Of a DNA stretch of 64,000 nt, positions 17,246 to 28,903 are shown piece by piece. The stretch spans positions 1 to 64,000 of the forward strand of contig JAKVNF010000002.1 in NCBI GenBank assembly GCA_022483465.1, given 5' to 3'. The notes beneath the pieces are model-generated. The model did no database searches. It was not told the DNA's origin and was given only the letters and a program-made list of their open reading frames with translations. The DNA is from Lachnospiraceae bacterium. Its GTDB lineage: Bacteria > Bacillota > Clostridia > Lachnospirales > Lachnospiraceae. The translations under genes were made by a program, and so were the position numbers. The number at the start of each line of letters is the position of its first letter. Within the stretch, counting starts at the first letter, position 1.

Positions 17246-18572
17246 GGGAGTCAAGAAAAAGATTCGGGTAGCAGCCTACTGCCGAGTCTCGACGGAGCAG
17301 GAGGAACAGATCGGTTCCTTCGAAAATCAGGTCAATTATTACACAGAACTCATCAACAACAATCCCGACTGGGTGATGGCAGGAATCTTCTCCGATGAGG
17401 GAATTTCTGGCACCGGAACAAAGAAGAGAGCAGGCTTTCAGAAAATGATGCGGGCATGCCGCGAGGGAAAGGTCGATCGCGTGATTACGAAATCAATTTC
17501 CCGATTCGCACGTAACACCGCTGACTGCCTGCACTACTCCCGGGAGCTCAAGGACCTCGGTATTCCGATCTACTTCCAGAAGGAGAACATCGATACGATG
17601 GCGGCATCCGGAGAGCTCCTATTCACGATTCTCTCCTCCCTTGCGCAGGAGGAGAGCCGGAACATCTCGGAGAACACAACGTGGGGCATCCGATCAAAAT
17701 TCAAAAGAGGCCAGCCGATGATCAACACCGAGCGCTTCATGGGATACGATAAGGACGAGAACGGCAACCTTGTCATCAACCCGGAGCAGGGCGAGGTAGT
17801 GAAGCGTATCTACCGGGATTTTCTTGAGGGCTGGTCGCTCGAAGGCATCGCGCAGCAACTGAAAGCAGAGCAGGTACCGGGCGTCACCGGAAAGGCCAGA
17901 TGGAACGCGAAAACAATTCAGCGCATGTTGCAGAACGAGAAGTACAAGGGAGATCTTCTCATGCAGAAGACATACACGGTCGATTTCCTGACGAAGAAGA
18001 TGGTCGAGAATAAAGGCGAGAAAGACCAGTACTATGTGCAGGGAGACCATGAGGCACTGGTCACTCCGGAAGTCTGGGAAGCAACACAATATGAGCTGAA
18101 ACGCAGAGAGGGCTTCATGGAGAGTCATGGGATCTGCAAGATCATCAGTCAGGCGGGGAGCGGTTTCTCCGGGAGGGTCTATTGTGGACTTTGTGGCAGC
18201 AGCTATCATCGCCTCAATCCCAATGGGAACACTCCATATTGGAAGTGCCTGAATGCGGAGAAGGCTCAGGGAAAGATCTGTACGAATGGGAATGTGAAGG
18301 AGAAAGAACTGCGCAGAGCTTTCACGATCGCATGGAACAGCATCGTGGAGAATCGTGAGTCCTTCATGGACCACTGGAAGACCATGCAGAAATCGGAAAA
18401 TGCACTGGAGAGAATCCGGGGGAAACAGATGATTGAACTCACCGCCGAGGGTAGATTGGAATTTGAGATTCCGGAACTCACCCGGATGGTGCTTGAGGAA
18501 GTGCGGGTCCATAACTCTACCACCTTCACCATCACCTTCCTCGACGGTACAGTGAAGAACGTAAAGCTATGA
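17193..18572 (+). CDS. Large serine recombinase 2
   Basis: A 459-residue serine recombinase. Catalytic S33 lies in AAYCRVSTEQEEQ; TKSISRFARNTADCL carries the conserved arginines. The recombinase domain (FMGYDKDENGNLVINP...NEKYKGDLLMQKTYT) and one zinc ribbon (YCGLCGSSYHR...WKCLNAEKAQGKIC) follow, then a C-terminal coil. ATG 17193 follows AAGGAG, and it overlaps recombinase 1 by 53 bases, so the pair is co-translated. Paired recombinases in clostridial elements may act together, one supplying integration and the other excision; which does which is not visible. Confidence 0.9.
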   Translation: MAKNVTVIPASPIRKSAEGVKKKIRVAAYCRVSTEQEEQIGSFENQVNYYTELINNNPDWVMAGIFSDEGISGTGTKKRAGFQKMMRACREGKVDRVITKSISRFARNTADCLHYSRELKDLGIPIYFQKENIDTMAASGELLFTILSSLAQEESRNISENTTWGIRSKFKRGQPMINTERFMGYDKDENGNLVINPEQGEVVKRIYRDFLEGWSLEGIAQQLKAEQVPGVTGKARWNAKTIQRMLQNEKYKGDLLMQKTYTVDFLTKKMVENKGEKDQYYVQGDHEALVTPEVWEATQYELKRREGFMESHGICKIISQAGSGFSGRVYCGLCGSSYHRLNPNGNTPYWKCLNAEKAQGKICTNGNVKEKELRRAFTIAWNSIVENRESFMDHWKTMQKSENALERIRGKQMIELTAEGRLEFEIPELTRMVLEEVRVHNSTTFTITFLDGTVKNVKL

Positions 18573-18584
18573 GAGAGCATGCGG

Positions 18585-18615
18585 AGGCTTTGCCGTTGAT
18601 GGCAGGGCCTTTTTT
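18585..18615 (+). terminator. Intrinsic terminator after recombinase 2
   Basis: Arms 18585-18594 and 18601-18610 pair over 10 bases with G-U pairs, loop GTTGAT, then a T-run. It closes the recombination operon. Confidence 0.7.
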
Positions 18616-18635
18616 GAGTATGGGGAAACATATCA

Positions 18636-18788
18636 ATTATGCCCGGTCGCAAAACACCATAAGAACGAAAGAATATTATGCCTGCTACAGAATGCCATGA
18701 GGACGGAAGTAGATTATGCCCGCTTGCAGAAGGATTTGTGAACTAAGGAAATTCTGCCCAGCCACAGAAGTACAATATATAGTATATA
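18636..18788 (+). repeat. Four direct repeats of 38-39 bp at the prophage right end
   Basis: Units start at 18636, 18675, 18713 and 18751, spaced 39, 38 and 38 bases. Each begins ATTATGCC (ATTCTGCC in the last) followed by C/T-G-C/T-x-x-CAGAA and a GGACGGAAG-like purine block. There are no spacers, so this is not CRISPR. They fill the gap between the recombinase terminator and the MITE. They may be recombinase or accessory-protein binding sites at the right attachment end. Confidence 0.65.
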
Positions 18789-18790
18789 AA

Positions 18791-19098
18791 GGCGTTAGTT
18801 AAGAAACGGGTTGATAAGCGATCGCCTAGCATGAGACCACTAATCCCTCACTTTGAGCTCGAGCTGGGTACACTCCTATCCGTGCTGTGTTGCATCATGT
18901 AACAAAGCATCACCTAGATTGCCTAAAAGCATACACCCACTTGCCGAGCATGTGACTATAAATAACAAGATAGGCATTATGCAGAGAAGAAAAGAGCTCC
19001 AAATGGGGATTCTATATCTTCATCAGACATTATCGCGTCGAGAGTTCACCATGGAGGTTGTGGTATGGAACCCGTCAACCCGGTTCTTTACTAACGCC
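18791..19098 (+). repeat. MITE copy 2 (308 bp)
   Basis: Same 308-bp element as copy 1, with exact 8-bp duplication TATATAAA at 18783-18790 and 19099-19106. By eye its sequence is identical to copy 4. It lies between the 38-bp repeat array and the start of the GLUG adhesin coding sequence. Confidence 0.95.
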
Positions 19099-19125
19099 TA
19101 TATAAATAAGGAAAGACATCAATAT

Positions 19126-22100
19126 TTGGTAGTAGCTATTCGGCGGGCATTCTGGCGGCATTTGGCTTTGTTGCAGTGGTGCAGGCCCACCGAAATCTCC
19201 GCCTGCGGGAGATGGACGATACCGCAAGGGAGATCTTTGTGGCCGCCCAGAACCATCTGACCGCTGCAAAGGCTTCAGGCAAATGGTCTGTGCTCTACGA
19301 CAGCAACAAGGACACGACGGATGCGGCCAGTGTACTGGGGAATGTCATGACGGAGCAGCCCTCCGATTATCCCAGCACAGATACCTTCGACGCGGCCTCT
19401 CACGACTACCGGGTGGTCGAGTTTGACCAGTCCACCGATGATCCGCAGCTGCTTGACATCCTGCTCCCCTCCGGCTCGGTGGATGCCTCCCTCCTTCCGG
19501 GGGACGCAGCGACGGGGCCAAAGATCCGCATCGAGTACGATGCCAAGTCGGCCTCCATCTATGCCGTCTGGTACACAGACGGGAAGACCGGCCTCTTTTC
19601 CTCGGTGTCTTCTGGAACGACGATTCCGTCGGAGACCATTGCAAACGGAAGACCGACGAATTCCGACGGCACAGTGACGGATACCGACGATGCCAGAAAG
19701 ACCCGGCGGGACAGCGATCCCACGGTGGGATATTATGGGGGAGCCGCTGCCATCGAGCCGGAGAATGAGGGAGACAGCGCGTCGCAGCAGACGCTGACCG
19801 GCATCACGGCGGCGGTTTCGAGCCGAACCACCTCAGATGACCGCCTCTTTGTAAAGGTCAGCGGTATCAAAGCGGATACCAACGGCAATAGGCCCACGGT
19901 CCAGATCCAGATCAAGGGCGTGACCAGCGGCGTCTCTGCCTCGCTGATTGAGCTCGACACCGACAAGACCCACTATACGGGCAGCCTGGATCAGGACGGC
20001 TACTATGAAAATCAAAACACGGCATCGGATCCCGATGCCTATGCTCTGTACCTCGACGAGGACGGGAATTACTACTGCCTTCTCGACTCCGTCTCCGACG
20101 GGGAACGTGGACACTTTGCCTCCCGCTTCCCGGGGCTGATCCCTGGGGAGGATCTGGACATCACCGTGACGGCCACCCTCGGCAGCGCGCAAAAGAGCAT
20201 CCGCCTGCACTGCAACAGCCTCTTCGCGTCCGTCGAAAACAAGGATGGGAACAACTACAGCGTCCAGATCGAGACGCCGCGGCACCTGCAGAACCTCTCC
20301 TGTGATGTCTCGAAACTCTCCACCGATCCCACGGGGAAAGGAGAGGAAGTGGATGTGGTATCGGCAAGTCTTGGCAACGACCTGGACTGGACCGACTACT
20401 ACCGCAGCGGCTCGGACACGTATGGCTGGAAGACGATCAATGTTCTGCAACCGGATTCCGGCTCGGTATCGATTGCCGCCACAGGCTGCTTTTACAGCAT
20501 CAATAACCCCACACTCCTCTCCTTTGACGGAAATGGATACCGCCTTCAAAACTTTGTCCTGACCGGGGATGCCAATCACCCGGTAGGCCTGTTCGGGAGT
20601 ATCTCGGGACGGGAGAGCACCTTCTCGGTTGCCAACCTGACCCTGTCCTCCTGCTCGACCGACAATGACACGGCATCCGCCGACGCCAGCGCAAGATCGC
20701 TCCTGGTCGGCGCTTTTGCCGCGGGCAAAAATAACAGCGGTCTTTCCCTCTCGAACATCACCCTGAACTTCTCCGGAGATGTCAGCGTTGCCTCCTCCTC
20801 CAAAAAGCAGGCGGCAGGTCTTCTGGTCGGCTCCTTCGACGGGAAGAAGGAAACGGCACCGCTTCGCATGCAGCAGATCCGCATCACCGGATCCGGCAAT
20901 GCGTCCCTCTCCGGGGAGAATACGGGACTTCTTGCGGGGACCGTCCAGAATGCAAACGGCACGGTGACGCTCTCGAACATCACGGCATCGCTTGGGAGTC
21001 TCTCCCTGCAGGCGAAAGACGCCGCAGGTGGCCTGGTGGGCTCTCTGGAGGGGACCAGTGCGCTCTCGGCAAGCAGCATTGCGCTCACCCTTACGGGCAG
21101 CACGGCGGCTGATATGGATGGCGCTTCGGCAGCAGGAGGGCTTTTCGGCAGCGCCGCCTGCGCTTCGGCGGATCTGGAGAATCTTTCGCTCTCCTTCTCC
21201 TCCGGAACTGCAGACATTGCCTCCTCTGGCGGGGCAGCCGGCGGCATGGTGGGAATCCTCACAGCAGAGTCGAATGCGGCGCTGTCCCAGCTGACCCTCT
21301 CCGGAGCCTCGGAAGAGGTCACCGGGAAGACAGCGGCCGGCGGTCTTGCGGGCGACCTGGAGGCGGGAGGAGGCCTCACCGCGGATACCCTGGGCGCGTC
21401 CATCACCAATGGAAGTCTAGTCGTGCAGGCAGAGGCAGCAGGCGGCCTTGCCGGACGTCTCTTGGATACCGGGGATGCCTCTGAGGCGATGACGCTTTCC
21501 AACTGCAGCGCAGCGAGTGCAAACACAGAAGACCTGGTGCGCGGCACCCGGGTGGCCGGCGGTCTTGTCGGAGAGATCTCGCTGTCCAATGACCGTCTGA
21601 CCCTGGAGAACAGTCATGCCTCCCTCTATGTCCACACGACGGGGGAGAGCGGGGACAACCCTTCTGCCGGCGGTCTTCTCGGCGCACTCACCGGCACCTC
21701 TTCGTCGGCTCTCATCCGCTACTGCTACAGCGGCGGCAGAACGGCGAACGGCTCCTATGTGGCTGTCACCGGCGACACGGATCAGGGCCGCTACAACGTA
21801 CAGGGCGACAGCACGGCTGTTGTCCCCGGAGGTTTCTTGGGATACCTGGGGCAGGGGATCAGCGCTGCCCTTTCCACCTGCTACACCACCTCCTCTGTCT
21901 ACGGGGCAGGCACGTTGGCGGGGAGCTTTGTGGGAAGCTTGCAGGGTACGCTCACCATTTCCAACAGCTATTCCACGGGTCTTGTGATGACGAAGGAACC
22001 TGGCAGTTCCACCATTGGCTTTGTGGGCTCGGGAACCGCCACGGTCCCTGCGGACGGGAAGGCAAACGCCATTCTCGCCGGGGTGTCCGGCGAGGATCAG

Positions 22101-25100
22101 AGCGGGAACGCTGCGGCAAATCAGTACCTGTCGGGTGCCGGTGTGGCCTCCCTGGTCTACACCGGTGCAGCTCCCTTTGACCAGGCAGCTGCCACCGACA
22201 CGGGAAACGCCTCTCCGGTGGATCTTTCCCTTCAGAGTGTAAACGCAAGCTATCCCTATGAGACGATCGCAGAGCTTGCCGGCAGCGGCGCAGAGGGCGT
22301 CTCATCCTCGATGAAAAGACATGTCGGCGACTGGCCCACCGGGAGCCAGGCAGGTACCAGCGTGACTGCGGTGAATGGAAACAAGCTGACGATCCATTTG
22401 GCCCTTCCCGTCGGCACAGAGTATTTCACGATGGCCGTGGAGGGGCTGGCAGACGTCTCTCTGGAGCAGAGAATCTACTATGCCCCCTTCCATGTGGAGG
22501 CGTCCTCTGACGACACCTACAAGATCACCTGGGAAGACTTTTTCCGTTCCCAGTGGCTGTCTGACTTTACGGTTCATGGCTTCCAGAACAGCAGCAATAT
22601 TACCACCTGCCAGATCGCCCATGCAGAGAGCGCAGCCGACTATCAGGCGGCAGCGGGACAGGAACTGCAGGCGGGCCAGTACGCCCTCGCGATTGACCTG
22701 GACGATCTCTCCCAGAGCGAGCAGTACGAGGCGGGACCTTTTGCCGCGCTGTTCTCAGGAATGAATCTCTATCCCGGCGAGGACATCTGCGTCCGGGTGA
22801 AGACGGGCGTGGAGAAATTTGCAACGATCGGTTTTGACACCAGTGCCGAGGCAACGGTGAACAGCATCTATGCGGATGGATCCAACTGGACAGCTGCTGC
22901 AAAGAGCGCGACCGGATCGGATGGAAGTTCCATGACGGTTGCCGCACACACGGCCCTTGTCGCCAATGCAAGACACCTGCTGAATCTCAGCACCGATATG
23001 AATCTCGCCGGGAAGACTGACGCGGCGATCTCCTATACGGCGGCGGAGCAGACGGCAGATATCGTCTGGACAAGTTCCGATCAGAGCACGTTCAGCTATG
23101 TCTCCGACATCACGGCGCGAAACAGCAGCAACGGCACCTATCAAAAAGCCTATGGGATCGAAACCTACTGGTACAACGGAAGCCACCGAATCGCCAAAAA
23201 CGGGACCTTCTACCCGATTGTCAACAGCAGCCTTGCAAGTTATGACGGAAATGGGCATGTGATCTCCGGGATCGTGATCAACGGGGATGACTTCGGAAAT
23301 GGTGCGGACACCTCCACGTTGGGCGGAGATGGTGCGGGCAACGCCGGCCTCTTCAAGACGGTGGCAGACGGCTTTGCCCTGACGGATCTCACTGTGCAGG
23401 ACATCACGGCAACGACCCCCAGCTCCTTCATTGCCACGGCAGGAATTCTGGTCTCCGGAACCAATGTCACCTTTACCAACGTCACGCTGAAGGGAGATGT
23501 GACGATTGCGTCTCAGAGTGCGGGCTCTTGCGGAAGTGTCCCTGCGAGCGGACTCATCGGCACAGCCTCCGGCAGCGTCCAATTGGAAAACTGCCGGGTG
23601 GAGTCAGACGCCCTGGAGATCCTGGGCGGCACCAGCGGCGGCCTGGTGGGAAGCATGACCGGTGGAAGCCTCAGCATCGATTCCTGCCTGGTGCTCGGGA
23701 CGAAGCTGAATGCGCAGAGCGCTGCCGTGATTGCAAATGGCAGCAGCAGTGATCAGGCAGGTGGAGGCCTGATTGGAAGCGCCTTTGTCACAAGCCTTGC
23801 GATCAACAACAGCGCCGCCTCGGTGCAGGTCCAGGCTCTCGGGACGACCGGTGTCAGTGCAGGTGGTCTATCTGGTCGGCTTGTGATCTCCGGCGCGGGC
23901 ACGATTTCCAACTCCTACAGCGCAGGCAGAACGCAGAGCGGCGCCTACAACAGCAGCATCCCGGGCGTACAGGGAACGGTCACCAGCTATGCCAATACCG
24001 GTTACGGGCTCGGGGGCCTCATCGGCTATGTCAGCGGCAAACTGACGATCTCGGACAGCTTTTCCACTGCCTCTGTTCTCGCGGCGGCGGGCAGCAGCGG
24101 ATATGTGGACGCTGAGGGCGGCCTGATCGGTCACGCCGAGGGCAGTGTGCGTCTTGGCCGCTGCTACAGCACCGGGCGGGTGTCCCACACGGGGATTGCG
24201 GCATCCGGTGTCACATCCGGCGCATTTTTGGGCAGCGGCGCGGTCACGGCAGAAGACTGCGCATACCTGGATGGCATCAATGCGGCCTCGATGCAGGCGG
24301 CTTCCACCGGAGCCATTGCAGGTGTTTCGGCTGCAGATTCCTCGAATTCCCTGATTGCGGCGGGGACGGACACGACAACGGCCAATACCCATCCCTATGA
24401 CAGCACGCTCACCGATTACCCGTACTGGAACAAGACCACGGTCAAAAAGAGCACCGACGCCAACGAGACCGGGATCTCCTTCTATGGGGATTGGCCGGTC
24501 CCGGCAACGCCTGCGCACGCAGGTCTTCTCTACTATGAGAACGTAAATGGGACGAATGCCGACACATCCTATTACAACGGATATGTGAAGGCCGTGAACC
24601 GCACCGGGAGCTACCAGGCAGTGACGCAGGGAAGTATGGCTACTGCAGCGAACACCACCCTGCGCAGTGCCGGCTACCGGCTTGCCGTGGAGAGCAGCGC
24701 AGATACGGCAGACCTGTATCTCGGACTTGGTTCCGTGGCCTCCGGCAGAAGCAGCGATATCACACCGGTTGCCCTCCAGAACCTGACCTCCTCCGGAACC
24801 ATCACAGCGAACGGGGTTACCTATAACCTGTATGAGGTGGGCCTTGACACCTTCTCCGGTGCGGACGCCTCCCTCTACAGCGCCTCAAATATGGGTGCGG
24901 ATCTGGTCCTTCTGCAGAAGGATGCAGATTCCGGCGACTATGAGGAGACCGCCTCCTTCGGCTACGTGCCCTTCTTTGCGGACACGGTGACCGTGCCGGA
25001 CGGCTCCAATGGAAGCCTTCCCGCCACGACCGCCAAGACGTTTACCGACGCCAGCGGTGCGGTAAGTACTTCCTATGGCTATATCATTCGAAGCGCCGGA

Positions 25101-27386
25101 CAGCTGACCGATCTTGCCGGGGAAGCCGCCGGACAGCAGTACCTGATGGACTCCACCGGAAAGAATATCGTGATCGAGCAGCGGCTCGACATCACCTTCT
25201 CCGGGAGCGAGAAAACCCCTGTCATCACCACCCTGGGAAGCAACAGCTCGGGGAGCAGTGTGACCCTTCGCAGTGCGGTCCGGGGAAGCAATTCCGGCGA
25301 GCACTACGTGATCACAGGTCTTACCAACACCCTGGTGACCACGATTACACAGGCGGGTACGATACAGGACATTCGGATTGAGAGCTCAGATATTGCGGAG
25401 AATGGACTTGCTGAAACAAACAACGGCACCATCACGGGCTGCATCCTGCAGAACGATGCGGTCTCAGGAAACGGCCTTGTGGGGACAAGTACCGGTACCA
25501 TACAGGGATCCCGAATCCAGAACAGCACGGTCTTATCCGGCGCAGGCTTTGCAGGAACGATTGCAGGCGGGTCTGTCACGGGGTGTGATGTGATCAATAC
25601 CCTGGTGAGCGGTTCCGGCTTTGCCCAGACCATCTCCGCCGGCACGGTCTCAGACTGCCAGATCTACGGCGATGCCAGCCTGTACAGCAGCTACACGAAG
25701 GCCTTCTCGGCATCGCAGCTCCGGTATACGCCCTATGGCGGGAGTACGACGGGCAGTGCTTATGCACTGGTCCGCATCGGATCCACCGCGGCGAGCCCGG
25801 ATCTGACCAATGCCTCCGACAACGTGGCCGGCTTTGCCGCAGAGGTACAGGGGTACCAAACGGCGATCCAAAACTGCTCTGTCACAGGAGAGGTTTACGG
25901 AAAGCCGAATGCCGCGGGCTTTGTGCTCACCGCATCAAACGGCGCAGGCATCCGCAATAGCTATGCCAACACGATTGTCAGCGCATACCGCAAAACAAGT
26001 ACGGACACCACGGTGGCCTCTGGCTTTGCGGGAAGCGTTGCAAGTGGGGCTTCCATCAGCTACTGCCATGCCCTGGGCGTGCTCTCCAGCACAAACGGCA
26101 GGGCTGCCGGATTTGCAGGATCCCTGGTTGGCTGGACACCGATCTCAAACAGTTACACCGCGGTCTGGCAGGCCCAGGTCGACCGTACAGCAGACTATTC
26201 GCTCTTTGCGGGCAGCCAGAGCTATGCAAGCAGCGGCAACTATGCAATGGGCACGCTGTTTGTGAACGGCCTGCAGAACAGCCAGACCGATGCCGGCAGC
26301 GGCGTCACGCTGACAGACCGGAGCGGTCTTGCCGACGTGAAGAACCGTCTTGGCGGACAGGTGTCGGACAATTGCACATTCAAGTACGGGACATACAACA
26401 CAGATGCCTCCGATACGACCTATCCCTTTGGCATCGCGTCGGGGATGAGCGCCTACGGCGACTGGCCGCCGGCCTCTGCATCCAGAGAGACCGTGCAGGT
26501 CACCCAGAGCCATGACAGCGTTGCAAAGTACGGTCTCTATGAGACCGAAGGGGAAACGACGTCTACGGGCGGTCCCTTTGCCATCGAGGCGGTTGTGTAC
26601 CGCTATGGTTCCAGTTACAGGTATGAGTACTACCTGACGCGAAACGGCCAGCGGATCTGCTCCTTTCACAACATCACACGGTCTGACAACTCCCGCAACA
26701 TGGTGGTGAACAACAACCTCGCCAGTGACGTTTTCAGTACCACCTGGACCAGTGACGTGCGCTACGTTTCCATCGAGGACTACCTGAATACCACGTCCGC
26801 GATGACGGGCAACTCGAAGAACGTCTATGAGCTCCACTACACGAGGGGGCAGAGTGCGAATGATCTTGACAGCATCGCGGGCTCGGATACCACCTGTATC
26901 ATCACGATGCGTGATGGCACGGTATACGTGACCAACACGGTGCAGCAGATCAGGGTCGGTCAGACTTCCGTATCCTGGAACTATACCGATGGTTATACAA
27001 GAAGATCGGTGTCGGCTGCGGCGGGCATCACCTTAAAGCGCTACAGCGTGGAGGTCGCAGACGGTACAAATGAGGATGGAACCACCGGTGTTCAGGCAAC
27101 CCTCCGGTTTGTGGACACCGAGTCGGCAGAAGATCTGCAGAACCTTTCCATCCGCTACGATTGGTATGAGCTCAATTCCAACGGAACCCTGAGCTCCACT
27201 CCCGTGCAGTCCACAATCGGAACTGCGGCCTCAGGGGACTTCCTTCCCTTTACGAGCATGACCGAGGGGACGGAGTACGTCTGCATCGCAACCAACATCA
27301 CGAACATGACGCAGAATGCCAACAAATACCAGAACAGCTGGTACGCAGAGAGCAAGAGCTTTGCCAAAGTCACTGCCTCTTACTGA
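19126..27386 (+). pseudogene. Giant pilin-like GLUG-repeat surface protein, 5' end missing
   Basis: From 19176 a single frame of 2736 codons runs to 27386. Just upstream the pilin helix is still readable: LVVAI in one frame (19126-19140), then after a missing base GILAAFGFVAVVQ and EMDDTAREIFVAAQNHL, a typical prepilin N-terminal helix and neck. The start codon and the leader before it are gone. The body is Ser/Thr/Gly-rich with GLUG motifs (GGLVGSLEG, GGLAGRLLD, GGLLGALTG, GGLIGYVSG) at about residues 610-900 and 1480-1660, and similar shorter repeats later. Two large homologous blocks start at about 370 and 1260 (ARHLLNLSTD-like openings). No LPXTG or C-terminal membrane segment. It would have been a pilus-borne adhesin; now probably not exported. 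Confidence 0.75.
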
Positions 27387-27604
27387 CCGGCGTCACATGA
27401 TCCATTCGAAGCTGACGCCGTGTTAGATATTGGAAAACCGCATTTCGATTCAGCAATCAACGTCTCACCTGTGGTAAGATGAACGCTGCCGGAACTCACC
27501 GTTTCCATCATTCCAGGAGAGGTTTTTCCGGCATCATCGCCACTGTGTGAGACTTTTTTGGTCCCCGGATCAGATGGGCAATACTTGCAAAGGAGCAAGG
27601 AACA
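27387..27604 (+). other. Intergenic with imperfect hairpin
   Basis: GGCGTCA (27393 on) and TGACGCC (27413 on) flank the end of the adhesin gene as a stem-loop without a clear T-run, a possible weak terminator. The rest has no further structure I can name before the Shine-Dalgarno AAGGAGCAAGG of the next gene. Confidence 0.35.
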
Positions 27605-28828
27605 ATGCCAGTCAAGCAAACCTCTGCCGCAGATAAGGCGGTTCAAAGGAGCATCCACATCCTGTTGTTGACCATTCTGCTCTTTGCTGTCGCTCTGGTG
27701 CTGGTTGCGATTCTGTTCGGCAAGACGAGGACTTCTCTGAGCTACGAGATTCAGGATCAGGATCTGAGCACGGAGGTGATCCGAACAGACGGCAGCACCG
27801 AGTTCTTCAGCAATGGGGATTTTCCAGGACTTGAAAAGGGCGATCGGATGATTCTGAACATCTCGCCCCTGGGAGAGCGCGGCACGGTGGAAGACGCGAC
27901 ACTGGCCTTCTCCCTGTATCACTGCCGGGTGCAGATCTATGTGGGTGATGGTCTGACCTACACCCAGACCGAGCCCCCGCTGGCCGAGCAGATCGGCCAC
28001 CGCTACTACATGGTTCCCCTGCCGAAGGGGTATGAGAACAAGACCATCCGGATCGAGGCGGTGGACGAGGAGAACGAGAAGGTCAGCGCACCCGATTTCA
28101 TCCGGGTCGTGCCCGGCACGTCTGCCATCGCCACCTTCACCGATGGCAGGACCCCGACCGTCTTCCTGATGTCGACGGGGCTCACCTTTTCCCTCTTCAT
28201 CTCCCTGCTTTCCGGGGTCCGCTGGGCAACAGAGCTTGCCGAGCGAGGAAAGAGCGGGCGGCGGAACAAGTGCAGCCCCAAAAAGGAAGAGGGAAAACAG
28301 GGATACGGCCTGTTTTTCATGGCTCTTCTCACCAACTCCATCATTCTCTGGTATTCTGGATATGCGGGCATTCTGACGCCCTTCGTCGCCAACAACACCG
28401 TCCTTGCCAACATTGAATACTGTGCCCTGTTCTTCATTCCGATCCCGCTCACCGGGTTCATGGAGGGAGAGGCAGCAAACCGGCGCCAGAAGATCGGCTG
28501 CCGGGTGCTCTTTGTGCTGTACCTGGCATTTTTCATCGCGGCCACCTGCTTCAACTTCCTGGTGCCGGACATCAACTACGTGAACTTTGTCAGCGTGCTG
28601 CGCCTGGTGCTTTTGTTTACCGTGGTCATGTTTGCCCTGTTCCTCGCAGGACAGGTTCGGAACGAGAACACCGTGGAGATCCGCTTTGCCATGCACGGAT
28701 ATCTCGTTGCGGCGGTGCTGGCAGCGGCAGATATGGTCCGATTTGAGCTTTCCTCCCAGATCGGATACAAGTATCATTTTCTGCGCTGCCCCCTGATGCC
28801 CGCAACCATCCTGGTCCTGTCCGTGACA
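27605..28828 (+). pseudogene. 7TM sensor half of a diguanylate cyclase, split by mobile elements
   Basis: These 408 codons encode an N-terminal membrane helix (HILLLTILLFAVALVLVAIL), an extracellular beta-rich region (about 45-180), then six or seven hydrophobic helices (from TVFLMSTGLTFSLFISLL to the end), the 7TMR-DISM layout. The frame ends at a TAA made by the inserted element. The missing GGDEF half resumes at 38543, where codons ATC CTG TTC TAC continue the last helix; joined, the protein is about 590 residues. In its intact form it would sense an extracellular signal and make cyclic di-GMP. As it stands it has no catalytic domain. Confidence 0.8.
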
Positions 28829-28834
28829 TAAAAT

Positions 28835-28882
28835 GCGGGCGGCGGGTTCAAGCCCCGGGGCTTGCCCCGGTAAGCCGCCCGC
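28835..28882 (+). other. Left-end hairpin of the TnpB-like element
   Basis: GCGGGCGGC (28835-28843) and GCCGCCCGC (28874-28882) are perfect complements enclosing an inner palindrome AAGCCCCGGGGCTT. It probably serves as the left recognition structure for the single-strand transposase. Confidence 0.6.
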
Positions 28883-28903
28883 AAAATGAAGAAATTTTGA
28901 AAA

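Larger units (their letters stand above)
2184..18788 (+). mobile_element. Right arm of a degraded siphophage-type prophage
   Basis: Gene order is classic for Bacillota siphophages: tail chaperone pair, tape measure, distal tail, baseplate hub, fibres, holin, endolysin, then a recombination module with two large serine recombinases. Head and packaging genes would lie left of the window. Damage includes an IS-truncated and frameshifted chaperone and a tape measure interrupted by a MITE, so it should not make tails unaided. The right boundary is inferred from the last direct-repeat unit (18751-18788) and the resumption of chromosomal pilin-like coding sequence at about 19126. Confidence 0.75.

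Noticed and set aside
18636-18788. Possible small CRISPR array
   Set aside because: The repeats are contiguous with no spacers, are degenerate, and no cas genes are present.
27380-28777. A 465-codon minus-strand frame opposite the 7TM sensor gene
   Set aside because: The plus strand encodes a coherent signal/7TM protein; the antisense reading is low-complexity H/Q/G-rich with no domains.
28835-28882. Possible tRNA (GGGTTCAAGCC looks like a T-arm)
   Set aside because: No acceptor, D or anticodon arms can be drawn; the sequence is part of the palindromic left end of the TnpB-like element.
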